Assembly (NCBI GenBank): GCA_030653975.1
Contig: JAURYH010000031.1
Location: 1-64,000, forward strand
Direction of reading: 5' to 3'
From: Hydrogenophaga sp.
GTDB taxonomy: Bacteria > Pseudomonadota > Gammaproteobacteria > Burkholderiales > Burkholderiaceae_C
Length of the DNA: 64,000 nucleotides
This document shows positions 9,344 through 20,611 of this stretch, one piece after another. The notes under the pieces are model-generated. The model saw only the letters and a list, made by a program, of their open reading frames with translations. It ran no database searches and was not told where the DNA came from. Numbering within the stretch: the first letter of the stretch is position 1; each line of letters starts with the position of its first letter. A program made the translations under genes and the position numbers.

Positions 9344-9595
9344 GTGAAGATTCAACTGCGCTATTTCGCCTCCATCCGCGAAACCGTCGGCACCGGCAGC
9401 GAGTCGCTGGACACGGCGGCCGGCACGCTGGCCGTCCTGCGCGACGAACTGATCGCCCGGGGTGGGGGCTATGCCGAGGCGCTGGCGCGTGGCCGGGCGG
9501 TGCGCGTGTCGCTCAACCAGACCATGGTTGACGAAGCGGCAGCACTGTCCGAGGGAGCCGAAGTGGCCTTTTTCCCGCCCGTGACCGGAGGTTGA
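9344..9595 (+). CDS. moaD: Molybdopterin synthase small subunit MoaD
   Basis: An 83-residue ubiquitin-like sulphur carrier ending in the essential Gly-Gly (PPVTGG). Its C-terminal thiocarboxylate donates sulphur to the MoaE subunit for making molybdopterin. The start is the GTG at 9344 (MKIQLRYFASIRE), which gives the family length; the frame is open far upstream inside moeA but that part is a shadow. It sits 11 bases after moeA and two bases before the moaE ATG. Confidence 0.95.
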   Translation: MKIQLRYFASIRETVGTGSESLDTAAGTLAVLRDELIARGGGYAEALARGRAVRVSLNQTMVDEAAALSEGAEVAFFPPVTGG

Positions 9596-9597
9596 GC

Positions 9598-10071
9598 ATG
9601 AACGCCCGCGTCAGCATCCAGACCCAGGATTTCGACCTCAGCACCGAGGTCGCCCGGCTGCGCGAGCAGGACAAGCGCGTGGGTGCCATCTGCACCTTCG
9701 TTGGCACGGTCCGTGACCGCAACGATGGCCAGAGCATCAGCACCATGGAGCTGGAGCACTACCCGGGCATGACCGAGAAGAGCATTGAGGCCATGATCGA
9801 CGAGGCGTTCAAACGCTTCGACATCTACGCCGCGCGTGTGATACACCGTGTGGGCCTGTTGCAACCGCTGGACCAGATTGTGCTCGTGGCCGTGACCTCC
9901 GCGCACCGGGGCGAGAGCTTCCAGGCCTGCGAGTTCCTGATGGACTACCTCAAGACCCAGGCGCCGTTCTGGAAGAAAGAGCAGACGCCCGAGGGCGCGC
10001 GCTGGGTGGACGCCCGCGTGAGCGACGACGCCGCGCTCGCGAAGTGGGGCATCCAGAGTCAGAACGCCTGA
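9598..10071 (+). CDS. moaE: Molybdopterin synthase catalytic subunit MoaE
   Basis: A 157-residue large subunit of molybdopterin synthase, which forms a heterotetramer with MoaD and converts cyclic pyranopterin monophosphate to molybdopterin. Family segments FVGTVRD, LEHYPGMTEK, HRVGLL and FWKKE (active-site lysines) are all visible. The ATG at 9598 follows a GGAGG site six bases upstream; the in-frame TTG at 9592 is less likely. Translational coupling with moaD is likely from the two-base spacing. Confidence 0.96.
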   Translation: MNARVSIQTQDFDLSTEVARLREQDKRVGAICTFVGTVRDRNDGQSISTMELEHYPGMTEKSIEAMIDEAFKRFDIYAARVIHRVGLLQPLDQIVLVAVTSAHRGESFQACEFLMDYLKTQAPFWKKEQTPEGARWVDARVSDDAALAKWGIQSQNA

Positions 10072-10085
10072 CAGCCCTTGCTGAC

Positions 10086-10838
10086 ATGGCGCCCATGACG
10101 CTCTCCGACGCCGACATCGAAGCCATCGAGCGCGCCACGCTCGACGCCGTGTCGCCCGAGCGCGTGGAGGCGCTGCCCGGCTGGCTGCTGCCCATGGACA
10201 GCGGCACCGTGGGTCGTGCCCGCAGCGCCGTCCCTCTGAGCCATGCCGCGGCCGACCCGGCGGTGCTCGATGACATTCTCGACCGTTACACCGCACAGGG
10301 TTTTGTGCCGGCCTTCCGCCTGCCCGATGGACAGGCCTTCGAAGCCCTGCACCAGGGGTTGCGGGCGCGGGGCTTTGCGCGCGCCCAGCCCACGCTGACG
10401 CAATGTGGCCTTGTGCAGAACCTGCTGATGGTGCAGTCCGGGCCAGCGGCGGACCTGTCGGCGACGCCTGATAAAGCCTGGATGGCGATGTTTCTGGGCG
10501 AGGGACTGGACCCGGTGGACGGCGCGAGCCGTGCACGGTCGCTGAGCCGGGCCACCGGCACGCTGTTCGCCAGCCTGCGCGAGGACGGGCAGACGCTGGC
10601 CTGCGGGGCCGCGGCCTATGGGCATGGCTGGCTCAGTGTGCACGGCATGCGCACCGCCGCTTCACACCGGGGCCAGGGTCTGGCCGGGCGTGTGCTGCAG
10701 GCCATGGCCGAAGAGGCCTTGCGCCGCGGCATTCACCGGGTGTTTCTCCAGGTCGTGGCAGACAACGGGCCGGCGCTCGCGCTGTACCGCCGACTGGGCC
10801 TGACCACCGCCTGGACCTACGCCTACTGGCGCCGTTGA
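10086..10838 (+). CDS. GNAT-family N-acetyltransferase
   Basis: A 250-residue protein whose C-terminal half is a GNAT domain. The acetyl-CoA loop is TAASHRGQGLAGRVL near 190-205, and the ending VADNGPALALYRRLGL is typical. The N-terminal 120 residues (GWLLPMDSGTVGRARSAVPL) resemble the degenerate first GNAT-like half seen in paired acetyltransferases. The substrate is unknown. I took the ATG at 10086; the frame is open 14 codons upstream into moaE, and 10095 is another choice. It follows the moa genes closely, but no functional link is evident. Confidence 0.8.
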   Translation: MAPMTLSDADIEAIERATLDAVSPERVEALPGWLLPMDSGTVGRARSAVPLSHAAADPAVLDDILDRYTAQGFVPAFRLPDGQAFEALHQGLRARGFARAQPTLTQCGLVQNLLMVQSGPAADLSATPDKAWMAMFLGEGLDPVDGASRARSLSRATGTLFASLREDGQTLACGAAAYGHGWLSVHGMRTAASHRGQGLAGRVLQAMAEEALRRGIHRVFLQVVADNGPALALYRRLGLTTAWTYAYWRR

Positions 10839-10930
10839 GCGACTACCGTCCAGGGGGCGCCTGGCCAGCGTGGATCGGCTGATCTGCGTCAAGATCGCCC
10901 GCCGCTGGAGGGTGCATGCTGGAAACCCTT

Positions 10931-10958
10931 CTTGAAAACCCGTGGAAGCGCTCCAAAT
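10931..10958 (+). promoter_or_regulatory. Possible sigma-32 heat-shock promoter of clpB
   Basis: CTTGAAA at 10931-10937 matches the sigma-32 minus-35 element. Fifteen bases later CCAAAT resembles the CCCATNT minus-10 element. The site lies 34 bases upstream of clpB, a classic sigma-32 target. The minus-10 match is imperfect, so this is a reasoned guess. Confidence 0.45.
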
Positions 10959-10991
10959 GCCGGGTAATCAAATTTTCCGGAGAGCTCTTTC

Positions 10992-13607
<2,616 letters not shown>

Positions 13608-13709
13608 GAGGCTGAGCCGTCAGACGGTCGTGACCGGGGGACAGACGGTCATCCCGGTCACAGCTTGTTGCCATCGCAGTGCGTGCAGACGGTTTACATT
13701 CAAAGATCC

Positions 13710-16139
13710 ATGCCGAATTCTTCTCCGCTGCTTGATCGGTGTTTTGTTGAGGTTGCCCGCCAGGCGAAACCTTTGCTGGGTCGCTGCGTCGATGCGGCGG
13801 TGAACTCGTTGCAGGCGTCCGAGGCGAAAGCCGGCGAGGTGGCCGATCGGCAGTGCATCGCGTCTGCGTGCTGGGCCATGATGCAGCACCGGGGCGCGCT
13901 GACCGATGCCTACCCGGCGCGCCTGCGCGAGGCCTTCGATCGAGGGGACGAAGACGGGCGAACCTCGTCGCTGGCCCTGCTGTCCGACTCCTCGTTGCTG
14001 GCGCTGGTGGATGACCTGTCGTTGTCCGAATCGCTGGAGTCGGCCCGTCTGCTGCAGGACCTGATGCCGGTGGTAGAGCAGGCGCTGGCGGCGCTGGATG
14101 CGCGCATGAGTTCGCTGATTGGCTTCGAAACCGTGCAGGTGGAAAAGAACCCGCTGCGTCCCTCGGTGTTCGTGCGGGTGCTGCGCGACCTCATCGCCGA
14201 GATCGAACGCGATCCCGAGATACGCTCCCTGTGGTTGCAGCACCTGGCCGCCCCGCTCGGTCGCGGGCTCTGCCAGCTCTACGAGCAGTTGGCCCTGCGG
14301 CTGCAGCAGGCCAATGTGCAGGAGGCGGGTTACCGCATTCGGCTGGTGGACGATCCGCAGGCGAGCCCAGGCAAGGCCCCAGCCCGGCGCGACCCGTTGA
14401 ACGGGGATGCCCAGACCTTGGCGCCCGCCGCGGCCGGATCCGGCGAACAGCGCGAACCGTTGCCGCCCATGACGGCCCTGGCCGGCACCCAGACCCGGCT
14501 GGACCATCGTGTATTCCACGATTTCCTGGCCGAACGCGGTGACCGGTTCGAGCAGGCCCTCGATTCGGGCTATTACGAGCAGCTGGCGCGCGAGCAGCGG
14601 GTCGCCCAGGCCCAGGCGGATCTGCCCCTGCTGGACGAGGTGGTGGTTGATCGCGAGCGGGTGCAGTTTCGCGGCCTGCCGGTCGTTGACCGGCCTGCGC
14701 GCGCGGTCAGCATTGGTTCGCAGCTGGGATCTGACCATTGGGGCGCCTACGCCGCCCCGCATGAGCGCACACGGGTGTTGCTCGACCTCAAACGGCAGGC
14801 CGAACGCGTGTCGCAGGCCGTGGGCCTCGACCTGGTGCGCAAACTGGTCAACCAGGTGGCGCGCGATCCGCTGCTGCTGGCACCGGTGCGCGAAGCGGTG
14901 GTGGCGCTGGAACCGGCCCTGTTGCGGCTGGCGATGGACGACCCGCGTTTCTTTGCCAGGGACCAGCACCCGGCCCGCCTGCTGGTCGAGCAGGTCGCAC
15001 AACGCAGCTTCCGTTTCAACGATGAGTTCTCGGCCGAGTTCGAGCAGTTCCATGCGCCGGTGCGCGAGGCCGTCAATGCCCTCAACGCCCTGTCGGGCGC
15101 GACCCCCGAGCCCTTTGCGGTGGCGCTGGAACACCTGCAGGAGGACTGGGCGAACACCGATCAGGCCGAGGCGGCTGCCCAGGCGCAGCACCTGCAGGCC
15201 CTGCATTTCGCCGAGGCCCGCCAGGCGCTGGCGGACCAGGTGGCGTGGGAAATCAGCCTGCGGCCCGACGTGTTCAACGCGCCAGCCGTGGTGCTGGACT
15301 TCCTCTATGGCAGCTGGTCGCTGGTGATCGCCGAGGGGCAGCTGCGCCATCCCGATGGGGACCCTGACCCGCTGGGCTACCGGGCCTTGATCCCGGATCT
15401 GCTGTGGAGCGTGCGCCACGAAGTCACATTGCGCCAGCCGCGCAAGCTGTTCGAAATGCTGCCTCGCCTGCTGCAGGGACTGCGCGCCGGGCTGGCCCTG
15501 CTGGACAAGCCAGCGGAAGAAACAGCGTCTTTCTTCCATGCCCTGATCCGTTACCACGAGCCGGTGCTGGCGTTGCGTCGGGCCAGCGCCCGGTCTCAGA
15601 CCGGGGCTTCGATGCCGGCTGCACTCGAAAGCCCGGTCGTCACCTTTCCCGAAGCGGACAACCTGGCCGAGGCCCCCAGGCCACAGGTGGCAGAAACGCC
15701 CTGGCTCGCGGCGCGGGAGCGGGTTGAGGCCGGGTTCAAGGACGAGCCGGTTGCGGTGACACGGGTGGCGGATAACCCCGCGGCAGCGTCTCTGTCCACG
15801 TCCAGCGAAGAGGGCGATGACGCGGATGAGGGGATGGACGCCGCAAGTGTGCTCGCCAGCCTGCATGTGGGTGACTGGGTGGACTTGCAGGCCAGCGGGC
15901 ATTGGTTGCGTGCCCGGCTGGTCTGGGCCAACGCCCGGGCCACGCTGTTCCTGTTCACCAGCCGGGGCGGGCACCCGCACACCATGACCCGGCGCAGCTG
16001 CGAAAAGCTCATTCGTCAGCGCGGGCTGCGGCCGCTGGCGGTGCGACCTGTGGTCGGCGCGGCCATCAAGGCGGTGCTCAAGGGTGATCACGCGGCACCG
16101 GTCCCCATCCATGACGCCAACGAGGCAGTTCCGGCCTGA
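13710..16139 (+). CDS. DUF1631-family protein
   Basis: An 809-residue cytoplasmic protein that I assign to DUF1631, a large family found mainly in beta- and gammaproteobacteria without a known reaction. It starts MPNSSPLLDRCFVEVARQAK and is mostly helical, rich in Ala, Leu, Glu and Arg. A variable linker (about 560-710) precedes a C-terminal module, VGDWVDLQASGHWLRARLVW ... LFLFTSRGG, that looks like a small beta-barrel of PilZ-like type. I chose the ATG at 13710 over an in-frame TTG at 13665. It stands alone between clpB and an aldehyde dehydrogenase. Confidence 0.75.
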   Translation: MPNSSPLLDRCFVEVARQAKPLLGRCVDAAVNSLQASEAKAGEVADRQCIASACWAMMQHRGALTDAYPARLREAFDRGDEDGRTSSLALLSDSSLLALVDDLSLSESLESARLLQDLMPVVEQALAALDARMSSLIGFETVQVEKNPLRPSVFVRVLRDLIAEIERDPEIRSLWLQHLAAPLGRGLCQLYEQLALRLQQANVQEAGYRIRLVDDPQASPGKAPARRDPLNGDAQTLAPAAAGSGEQREPLPPMTALAGTQTRLDHRVFHDFLAERGDRFEQALDSGYYEQLAREQRVAQAQADLPLLDEVVVDRERVQFRGLPVVDRPARAVSIGSQLGSDHWGAYAAPHERTRVLLDLKRQAERVSQAVGLDLVRKLVNQVARDPLLLAPVREAVVALEPALLRLAMDDPRFFARDQHPARLLVEQVAQRSFRFNDEFSAEFEQFHAPVREAVNALNALSGATPEPFAVALEHLQEDWANTDQAEAAAQAQHLQALHFAEARQALADQVAWEISLRPDVFNAPAVVLDFLYGSWSLVIAEGQLRHPDGDPDPLGYRALIPDLLWSVRHEVTLRQPRKLFEMLPRLLQGLRAGLALLDKPAEETASFFHALIRYHEPVLALRRASARSQTGASMPAALESPVVTFPEADNLAEAPRPQVAETPWLAARERVEAGFKDEPVAVTRVADNPAAASLSTSSEEGDDADEGMDAASVLASLHVGDWVDLQASGHWLRARLVWANARATLFLFTSRGGHPHTMTRRSCEKLIRQRGLRPLAVRPVVGAAIKAVLKGDHAAPVPIHDANEAVPA

Positions 16140-16189
16140 TTGGGGCACAACCCCTATATCCGGGGCGGCGTCTTTTCTATGATGGCGAC

Positions 16190-17623
16190 ATGACCCAGAC
16201 CCCGCCAGACCTTCCGATGCGCGCCCTGTTTGACGCGCAGTACCGGGCCAGCCGTACCCAGATCGGCGTGTCCTTGGCGCTGCGGCTCGGCCGCCTGCAG
16301 CGCATGCGCGCGCTGATCGACGTGCACGGTGCGGCGCTGGCCGAGGCGGTGCAGGCCGACTTCGGCGTGCGCTCGCCGCAACTCACCGAAGTGGCCGACT
16401 TTTTCGTGCTGCGCTCGCTGCTGGGCGACCTGGAGAAGCACACCGGCGCCTGGATGAAAAACCGGCCCGTGTCCACGCCGATCTACCTGCAACCGGCCAG
16501 CGGACACATCCAGCGCCAGCCACTGGGTGTGGTCGGCGTCATCGGTCCCTGGAACTACCCGCTGCAACTCACGCTGGGCCCGGCCGCCACCGCGCTGGCC
16601 GCGGGCAACCGCGTGATGATCAAACCCAGCGAACTCACACCGCATACCTCGGCGCTGCTGGCCACGGTGTTGAACCAGGCCTTTGCGACCGATGAGGTGT
16701 GTGTGGTGCAGGGCGGGGCGGACGTGGCGCACGAGTTCGCCAGCCTGCCGTTCGATCACCTGTTTTTCACCGGATCCACCGCCGTCGGCCGCAAGGTCGC
16801 GGCCGCTGCGGCGGCCAACCTCACGCCCACCACGCTGGAACTGGGCGGCAAGTCGCCCTGCATCATCGACGCCTCGTGTGACATCGCGGCCGTGGCGATC
16901 AAGATCGCACACGGCAAGCTGCTCAACGCCGGGCAGACCTGCATCGCACCCGACTACGTTCTGCTGCCGAAAGGCCGCGAGGCCGAGTTCGAGCGGGCTT
17001 TTGCCGCCGCGGTGGCGCGCCTGTTCCCCACCATCGGCGGCAATCCCGATTACACGAGCATCCTCAGCGACCGGCACCATGCGCGCCTGCAATCGCTGGT
17101 GTCAGAAGCCCGGACACAGGGTGTCCGGGTGGTGGAGATCCACGCATCAGGTGGTGAGGGTGCACACACGGTGGCCCAGAAGCGCCAGATGAACCCGGTC
17201 CTGGTGTTTGATCCCCATCCCGGCCTGCGCCTGATGCGTGAGGAAATCTTTGGCCCCATCCTGCCGGTGCTGACCTACAGCAAACTGGACGAGGCCATCG
17301 CCACCATCAACGCCGGGCCGCGCCCGCTGGCGCTCTACTGGTTTGGCAGCGACACTGCCGCGCGTGACCACGTGCTGAACAACACCGTGAGCGGAGGTGT
17401 GACCGTGAACGATACCCTGCTGCACATTGCCCACGACAACCTGCCGTTCGGTGGCGTGGGGGAGAGCGGCTGGGGTGCCTACCACGGCGAAACCGGTTTC
17501 CTGCGCTTCACACAGCAGAAGCCGGTGCTGGTGCAGTCGCGCTTCGCGATGGGCAGCCTGTTTTACCCGCCGTACGGCAAGCGCTTTGACCAGGTGATGG
17601 GGCTGCTCAAGCGCTGGCTCTGA
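16190..17623 (+). CDS. Aldehyde dehydrogenase, coniferyl-aldehyde-dehydrogenase type
   Basis: A 477-residue NAD(P)-dependent aldehyde dehydrogenase of the coniferyl aldehyde dehydrogenase subgroup (CalB-like). It has the GPWNYPLQLTLGPA motif, the glycine loop FTGSTAVGRKV, the general-base glutamate in LELGGKSP, and the catalytic cysteine in NAGQTCIAPDY. The C-terminal YPPYGKRFDQVMGLLKRW is characteristic of this hydrophobic-aldehyde subgroup. The natural substrate cannot be read from sequence. It starts 50 bases after the DUF1631 gene; its own promoter may lie in that gap. Confidence 0.88.
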   Translation: MTQTPPDLPMRALFDAQYRASRTQIGVSLALRLGRLQRMRALIDVHGAALAEAVQADFGVRSPQLTEVADFFVLRSLLGDLEKHTGAWMKNRPVSTPIYLQPASGHIQRQPLGVVGVIGPWNYPLQLTLGPAATALAAGNRVMIKPSELTPHTSALLATVLNQAFATDEVCVVQGGADVAHEFASLPFDHLFFTGSTAVGRKVAAAAAANLTPTTLELGGKSPCIIDASCDIAAVAIKIAHGKLLNAGQTCIAPDYVLLPKGREAEFERAFAAAVARLFPTIGGNPDYTSILSDRHHARLQSLVSEARTQGVRVVEIHASGGEGAHTVAQKRQMNPVLVFDPHPGLRLMREEIFGPILPVLTYSKLDEAIATINAGPRPLALYWFGSDTAARDHVLNNTVSGGVTVNDTLLHIAHDNLPFGGVGESGWGAYHGETGFLRFTQQKPVLVQSRFAMGSLFYPPYGKRFDQVMGLLKRWL

Positions 17624-17642
17624 CCCCGCGTGCGACGGAACT

Positions 17643-17879
17643 TCACACGGTGTCGGTGTCGCCGAACACGGCCAGGGGAACCGGCTGCAGGTAGCCCTGC
17701 TGCATCAAACCGCGAGCCAGTTCGGAGACGTCATCTCCCAGCAGTATCGAGAGTTCTTTTTCACTGCGTCGGCCGTTGGCCATGAGCAGCAGGCTGTGGG
17801 CCTGCCGGCCGATCCGGCCGGGCAGGGCCAGAGCTTCCCAGGCCTTGGGTGTTTTTGCGAACCGTTCGATGCTGATCAT
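17643..17879 (-). CDS. Small protein of unknown function
   Basis: A 78-residue protein I do not recognise. From MISIERFAKTPKAWEALALP it has a helical pattern with GRIGRQAHSLLLMANGRRSE and LGDDVSELARGLMQQGYLQP, which reads like a small winged-helix or tetrahelical regulatory module. The ATG at 17879 has a strong AGGGGG site upstream. The longer frame (to 17981) lacks one. It is convergent with the aldehyde dehydrogenase and divergent from the ArsC-like gene. No cysteine pair, signal or membrane segment is present. Confidence 0.6.
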   Translation of the reverse strand: MISIERFAKTPKAWEALALPGRIGRQAHSLLLMANGRRSEKELSILLGDDVSELARGLMQQGYLQPVPLAVFGDTDTV

Positions 17880-18027
17880 GTGGGGCCCCCTGCGCTTTTG
17901 TGGATGCATGAGCAAGATACGGGCCGGCTGTGACAGGGCTGTGACGGCCGGTCTGCAGCACACTGACCGGGCTTGATGCACCGGCCGTGGGCGCTATGCT
18001 CGTGTTGACCGTCCACTGAGCACCGAC

Positions 18028-18408
18028 ATGAAGCCATCGAACACCGAGATCACCATTTTTCACAACCCGTCCTGCGGCACCTCGCGCAACGTGCTGGCGC
18101 TGATCCGCGAGGCCGGCGTTGAGCCGCGGGTGGTCGATTACCAGAAGACGCCCTACACCCGCGACCAGCTCGCCGGTCTGCTGCTGGCCATGGACCTGCG
18201 TCCGCGCGACGTGCTCCGCACCAAGGGCGATCTGTACACGCAGCTGGATCTGGCCCGTCCAGACTGGACCGACGAGCAATTGCTCGACACCCTGGTCCGT
18301 CACCCGGTGCTGGTGGAGCGGCCCATCGTGGTCACCCCGCTGGGCACGCGCCTGTGCCGGCCCAAGGAGCGTTTGTTCGAGGTACTGCCCGCCGCCCGGC
18401 CGGTCTGA
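18028..18408 (+). CDS. arsC: ArsC-family reductase (arsenate reductase, glutaredoxin type)
   Basis: A 126-residue thioredoxin-fold protein of the ArsC/Spx superfamily. It begins with FHNPSCGTSRNVLALIREAG; the active cysteine is Cys16 and the CGTSRN loop is that of glutathione/glutaredoxin-linked arsenate reductases (CX2SR). The RHPVLVERPIV segment and Arg-rich anion site are present. No arsB, arsR or other arsenic gene is nearby, so a general reductase role is also possible. It converges on the AraC gene with one base between their ends. Confidence 0.88.
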   Translation: MKPSNTEITIFHNPSCGTSRNVLALIREAGVEPRVVDYQKTPYTRDQLAGLLLAMDLRPRDVLRTKGDLYTQLDLARPDWTDEQLLDTLVRHPVLVERPIVVTPLGTRLCRPKERLFEVLPAARPV

Positions 18409-18409
18409 T

Positions 18410-19267
18410 TCAGGGCGTTGCGGACTCGAACCGTGGCCCGAAGCGGGTGGGTGGCTGGCCGAGCGCCGCCCTGAACATGGCGGTGAAGGCGCTGTCACTC
18501 GCATAGCCGCTGGCCGCGGCCACCTGGCTCACGGGCGTGCCGCGCGCCAGCATGGGCAGAGCGTGCGCCAGCACCACCTGCTGTCGCCAGCGCTGGAAGC
18601 CGGTGCCCAGCTCTTCGCGAAACAGGCGCGCCAGCGTGCGTTCGCTGGCGCCGCTGTGCGCCGCCCAGGCGGCCAGGTTGGCGTGCAACGCGGGTGCGTT
18701 CATCACGGCTTCGCACAGCGCACGCAGGCGGCGGTCGCCGTGTTGCGGGTCGGGCATGGGCACGCCCAGGGGCTGTGTGGGCGCGTTCGCGATCTCGGTC
18801 AGCACCAGCGTGGCCAGCGCCTGTTGCTGGGGCGCTTGCTGCGCATGCGGTTGATCCATGCCGCGCACCAGTTCGCGCAGCAGCGGCGAGACCACCAGCA
18901 CGCGCGAACAGCGCCAGTCCGCCGGCACCACCGACGCATCGATGTAGAGGGTGTGCAATTGCGAGGCTTCGAGCATGGTGACCGCGTGCCGCGCCCCCGG
19001 CGGAATCCAGACCGCGCGCGACGGTGGCACGATGGTGGTGGTCTCGTAGCCAGGCCGCTCACCGCCCTCGCACGACGGTGCCGCTACCGTCACCTGTAGC
19101 AGCCCGCTGGCGCAACAGGCGAGCTGACCCCAGGGGTGGTGGTGCGGCTCGAACTGGGTGTCGTGCCCCATGGCGCGTGCGCGGCAACGCACCGGCCGCG
19201 CCGGCGTGGGCTCAAAGGGGTCGGTGTCGCCGACCGGGACGGCCTGGCGCGGGCGGCGGGGTTTCAT
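18410..19267 (-). CDS. AraC-family transcriptional regulator
   Basis: A 285-residue regulator with an N-terminal cupin-like sensing domain (HDTQFEPHHHPWGQLACC ... IVPPSRAVWIPPGARHAV) and a C-terminal double helix-turn-helix (SERTLARLFREELGTGFQRW, VSQVAAASGYASDSAFTAMF). The start at 19267 (MKPRRPRQAVPVGDTDPF) fits the family; the frame stays open for 98 more codons. It is divergent from the MFS gene with 88 bases between starts, a layout that usually means it controls that transporter and the following ThDP enzyme. Confidence 0.88.
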   Translation of the reverse strand: MKPRRPRQAVPVGDTDPFEPTPARPVRCRARAMGHDTQFEPHHHPWGQLACCASGLLQVTVAAPSCEGGERPGYETTTIVPPSRAVWIPPGARHAVTMLEASQLHTLYIDASVVPADWRCSRVLVVSPLLRELVRGMDQPHAQQAPQQQALATLVLTEIANAPTQPLGVPMPDPQHGDRRLRALCEAVMNAPALHANLAAWAAHSGASERTLARLFREELGTGFQRWRQQVVLAHALPMLARGTPVSQVAAASGYASDSAFTAMFRAALGQPPTRFGPRFESATP

Positions 19268-19355
19268 GGTGGGGCAGGGCGGTTTGGCTGGAACTCGACA
19301 GGAATTGTCTTTGTATCGCAAAACAGCCCATTCTGCCCACCCTACCATTGACCGC

Positions 19356-20585
19356 ATGAACACCGCCACCCTGGGCGCCGCCGCGCCAGCCAACCCCATT
19401 CCCCTCAAGCAGGACGCGTCCGTGATCGGCCTCGTGGGCCTGGCGCACGGCACCTCGCATTTCTCCCACCTGCTGCTCGCGCCTTTGTTCCCGGTGTTCA
19501 TGCGCGATTTCGGTCTGAGCTTTTCCGATGTCGGTCTGCTCATGAGCCTCTTTTTCATCATCTCGGGCTCCGGTCAGGCCATGGCGGGCTTCGTGGTGGA
19601 CCGCATCGGCGCGCGGCCGGTGCTGTTCGCCGCCATCACCTGTTTCCTGCTGGCGTCGCTCGCCGCGTCCATGGCCACGGGCTACATGGGCCTGGTGCTG
19701 GTTGCCGCGCTGGCCGGACTGGGCAACGCGCCGTTCCACCCGGCGGACTTCACCATCTTGAACCAGCGCGTGTCGGCGCCGCGCCTGGGCCACGCCTTCA
19801 GTGCGCACGGTCTCACCGGCAATCTGGGCTGGGCGCTGGCACCGGCGTTCCTGGTCGGCATCACCGCGCTGGCCGACTGGCGCACCGCGTACCATGCTGC
19901 CGCGTTGCTCTACGTGGGCGTGCTGGCCCTGCTGTTCTGGCAGCGCGACAAGTTGCGCACCGAGGTGCACGTGCGCCACGCCGACGCACCGAAGGGCGCC
20001 GAGCTGGCCTATCTGAAACTGCCGGTGGTGTGGTGGTGTTTTGCCTTTTTTCTGTTGTCCACCATGACGCTCGCGGTGGTGCAGAGTTTTGCGCCGTCGA
20101 TCCTGAAGAGCTTGTACGGCGTGAGCGTGGAAGCGGCAACCCTGACCATCAGCGCCTACATGCTGTGCGGCGCCGGCGGCATGCTGGTCGGCGGCTTCGT
20201 CGCGGCTTACGGTCAGAGCCACCGGTTCTCCAGCGACCGCGTGGTGGCGGTCTCGATGTCCTGCGGTGCGGCCTTGCTGCTGCTGTGCGCCACGGGCTGG
20301 CTGGGCGCCACCGGCACCATGGTGGCGCTGGCCGCCACCGGCTTCGCCGTCGGAGTGGGTGGCCCGAGCCGCGACATGATGATCAAGAAAGCCACGCCCA
20401 AAGGGGCGACCGGTCGCGTCTATGGCACCGTGTATTCGGGCCTGGACGTGGGTTTTGCGATCTCGCCGCTGGTGTTTGGCGCCCTGATGGACCGCGGCTG
20501 GTACGCGCTCACGCTGACCGGCGCGGCGGTGACGCTGTTCATCTCGGTGTATGCCGCCATCGGTGTCGGCCGCAGGACAACATAA
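19356..20585 (+). CDS. MFS transporter, FSR-like
   Basis: A 409-residue inner-membrane protein with about 12 hydrophobic segments, of the major facilitator superfamily. The N-terminus LVGLAHGTSHFSHLLLAPLF resembles fosmidomycin-resistance-type exporters, and the loop DRIGARPVLF between helices 2 and 3 is the MFS signature. The direction and substrate are not known. The ATG at 19356 is the first that precedes the hydrophobic core. It is divergent from an AraC regulator and 26 bases ahead of a ThDP enzyme gene. Confidence 0.85.
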   Translation: MNTATLGAAAPANPIPLKQDASVIGLVGLAHGTSHFSHLLLAPLFPVFMRDFGLSFSDVGLLMSLFFIISGSGQAMAGFVVDRIGARPVLFAAITCFLLASLAASMATGYMGLVLVAALAGLGNAPFHPADFTILNQRVSAPRLGHAFSAHGLTGNLGWALAPAFLVGITALADWRTAYHAAALLYVGVLALLFWQRDKLRTEVHVRHADAPKGAELAYLKLPVVWWCFAFFLLSTMTLAVVQSFAPSILKSLYGVSVEAATLTISAYMLCGAGGMLVGGFVAAYGQSHRFSSDRVVAVSMSCGAALLLLCATGWLGATGTMVALAATGFAVGVGGPSRDMMIKKATPKGATGRVYGTVYSGLDVGFAISPLVFGALMDRGWYALTLTGAAVTLFISVYAAIGVGRRTT

Positions 20586-20611
20586 AACACGACCCGCGGC
20601 ACAATGCCGGC

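Noticed and set aside
13620-16148. An 842-codon open frame opposite the DUF1631 gene
   Set aside because: It is Arg/Gln/His-rich antisense translation without domains; the plus-strand frame carries a family match and a normal start.
18028-18408. An arsenic-resistance operon
   Set aside because: Only the ArsC-like gene is present; no arsR, arsB/acr3 or arsH lies on either side.
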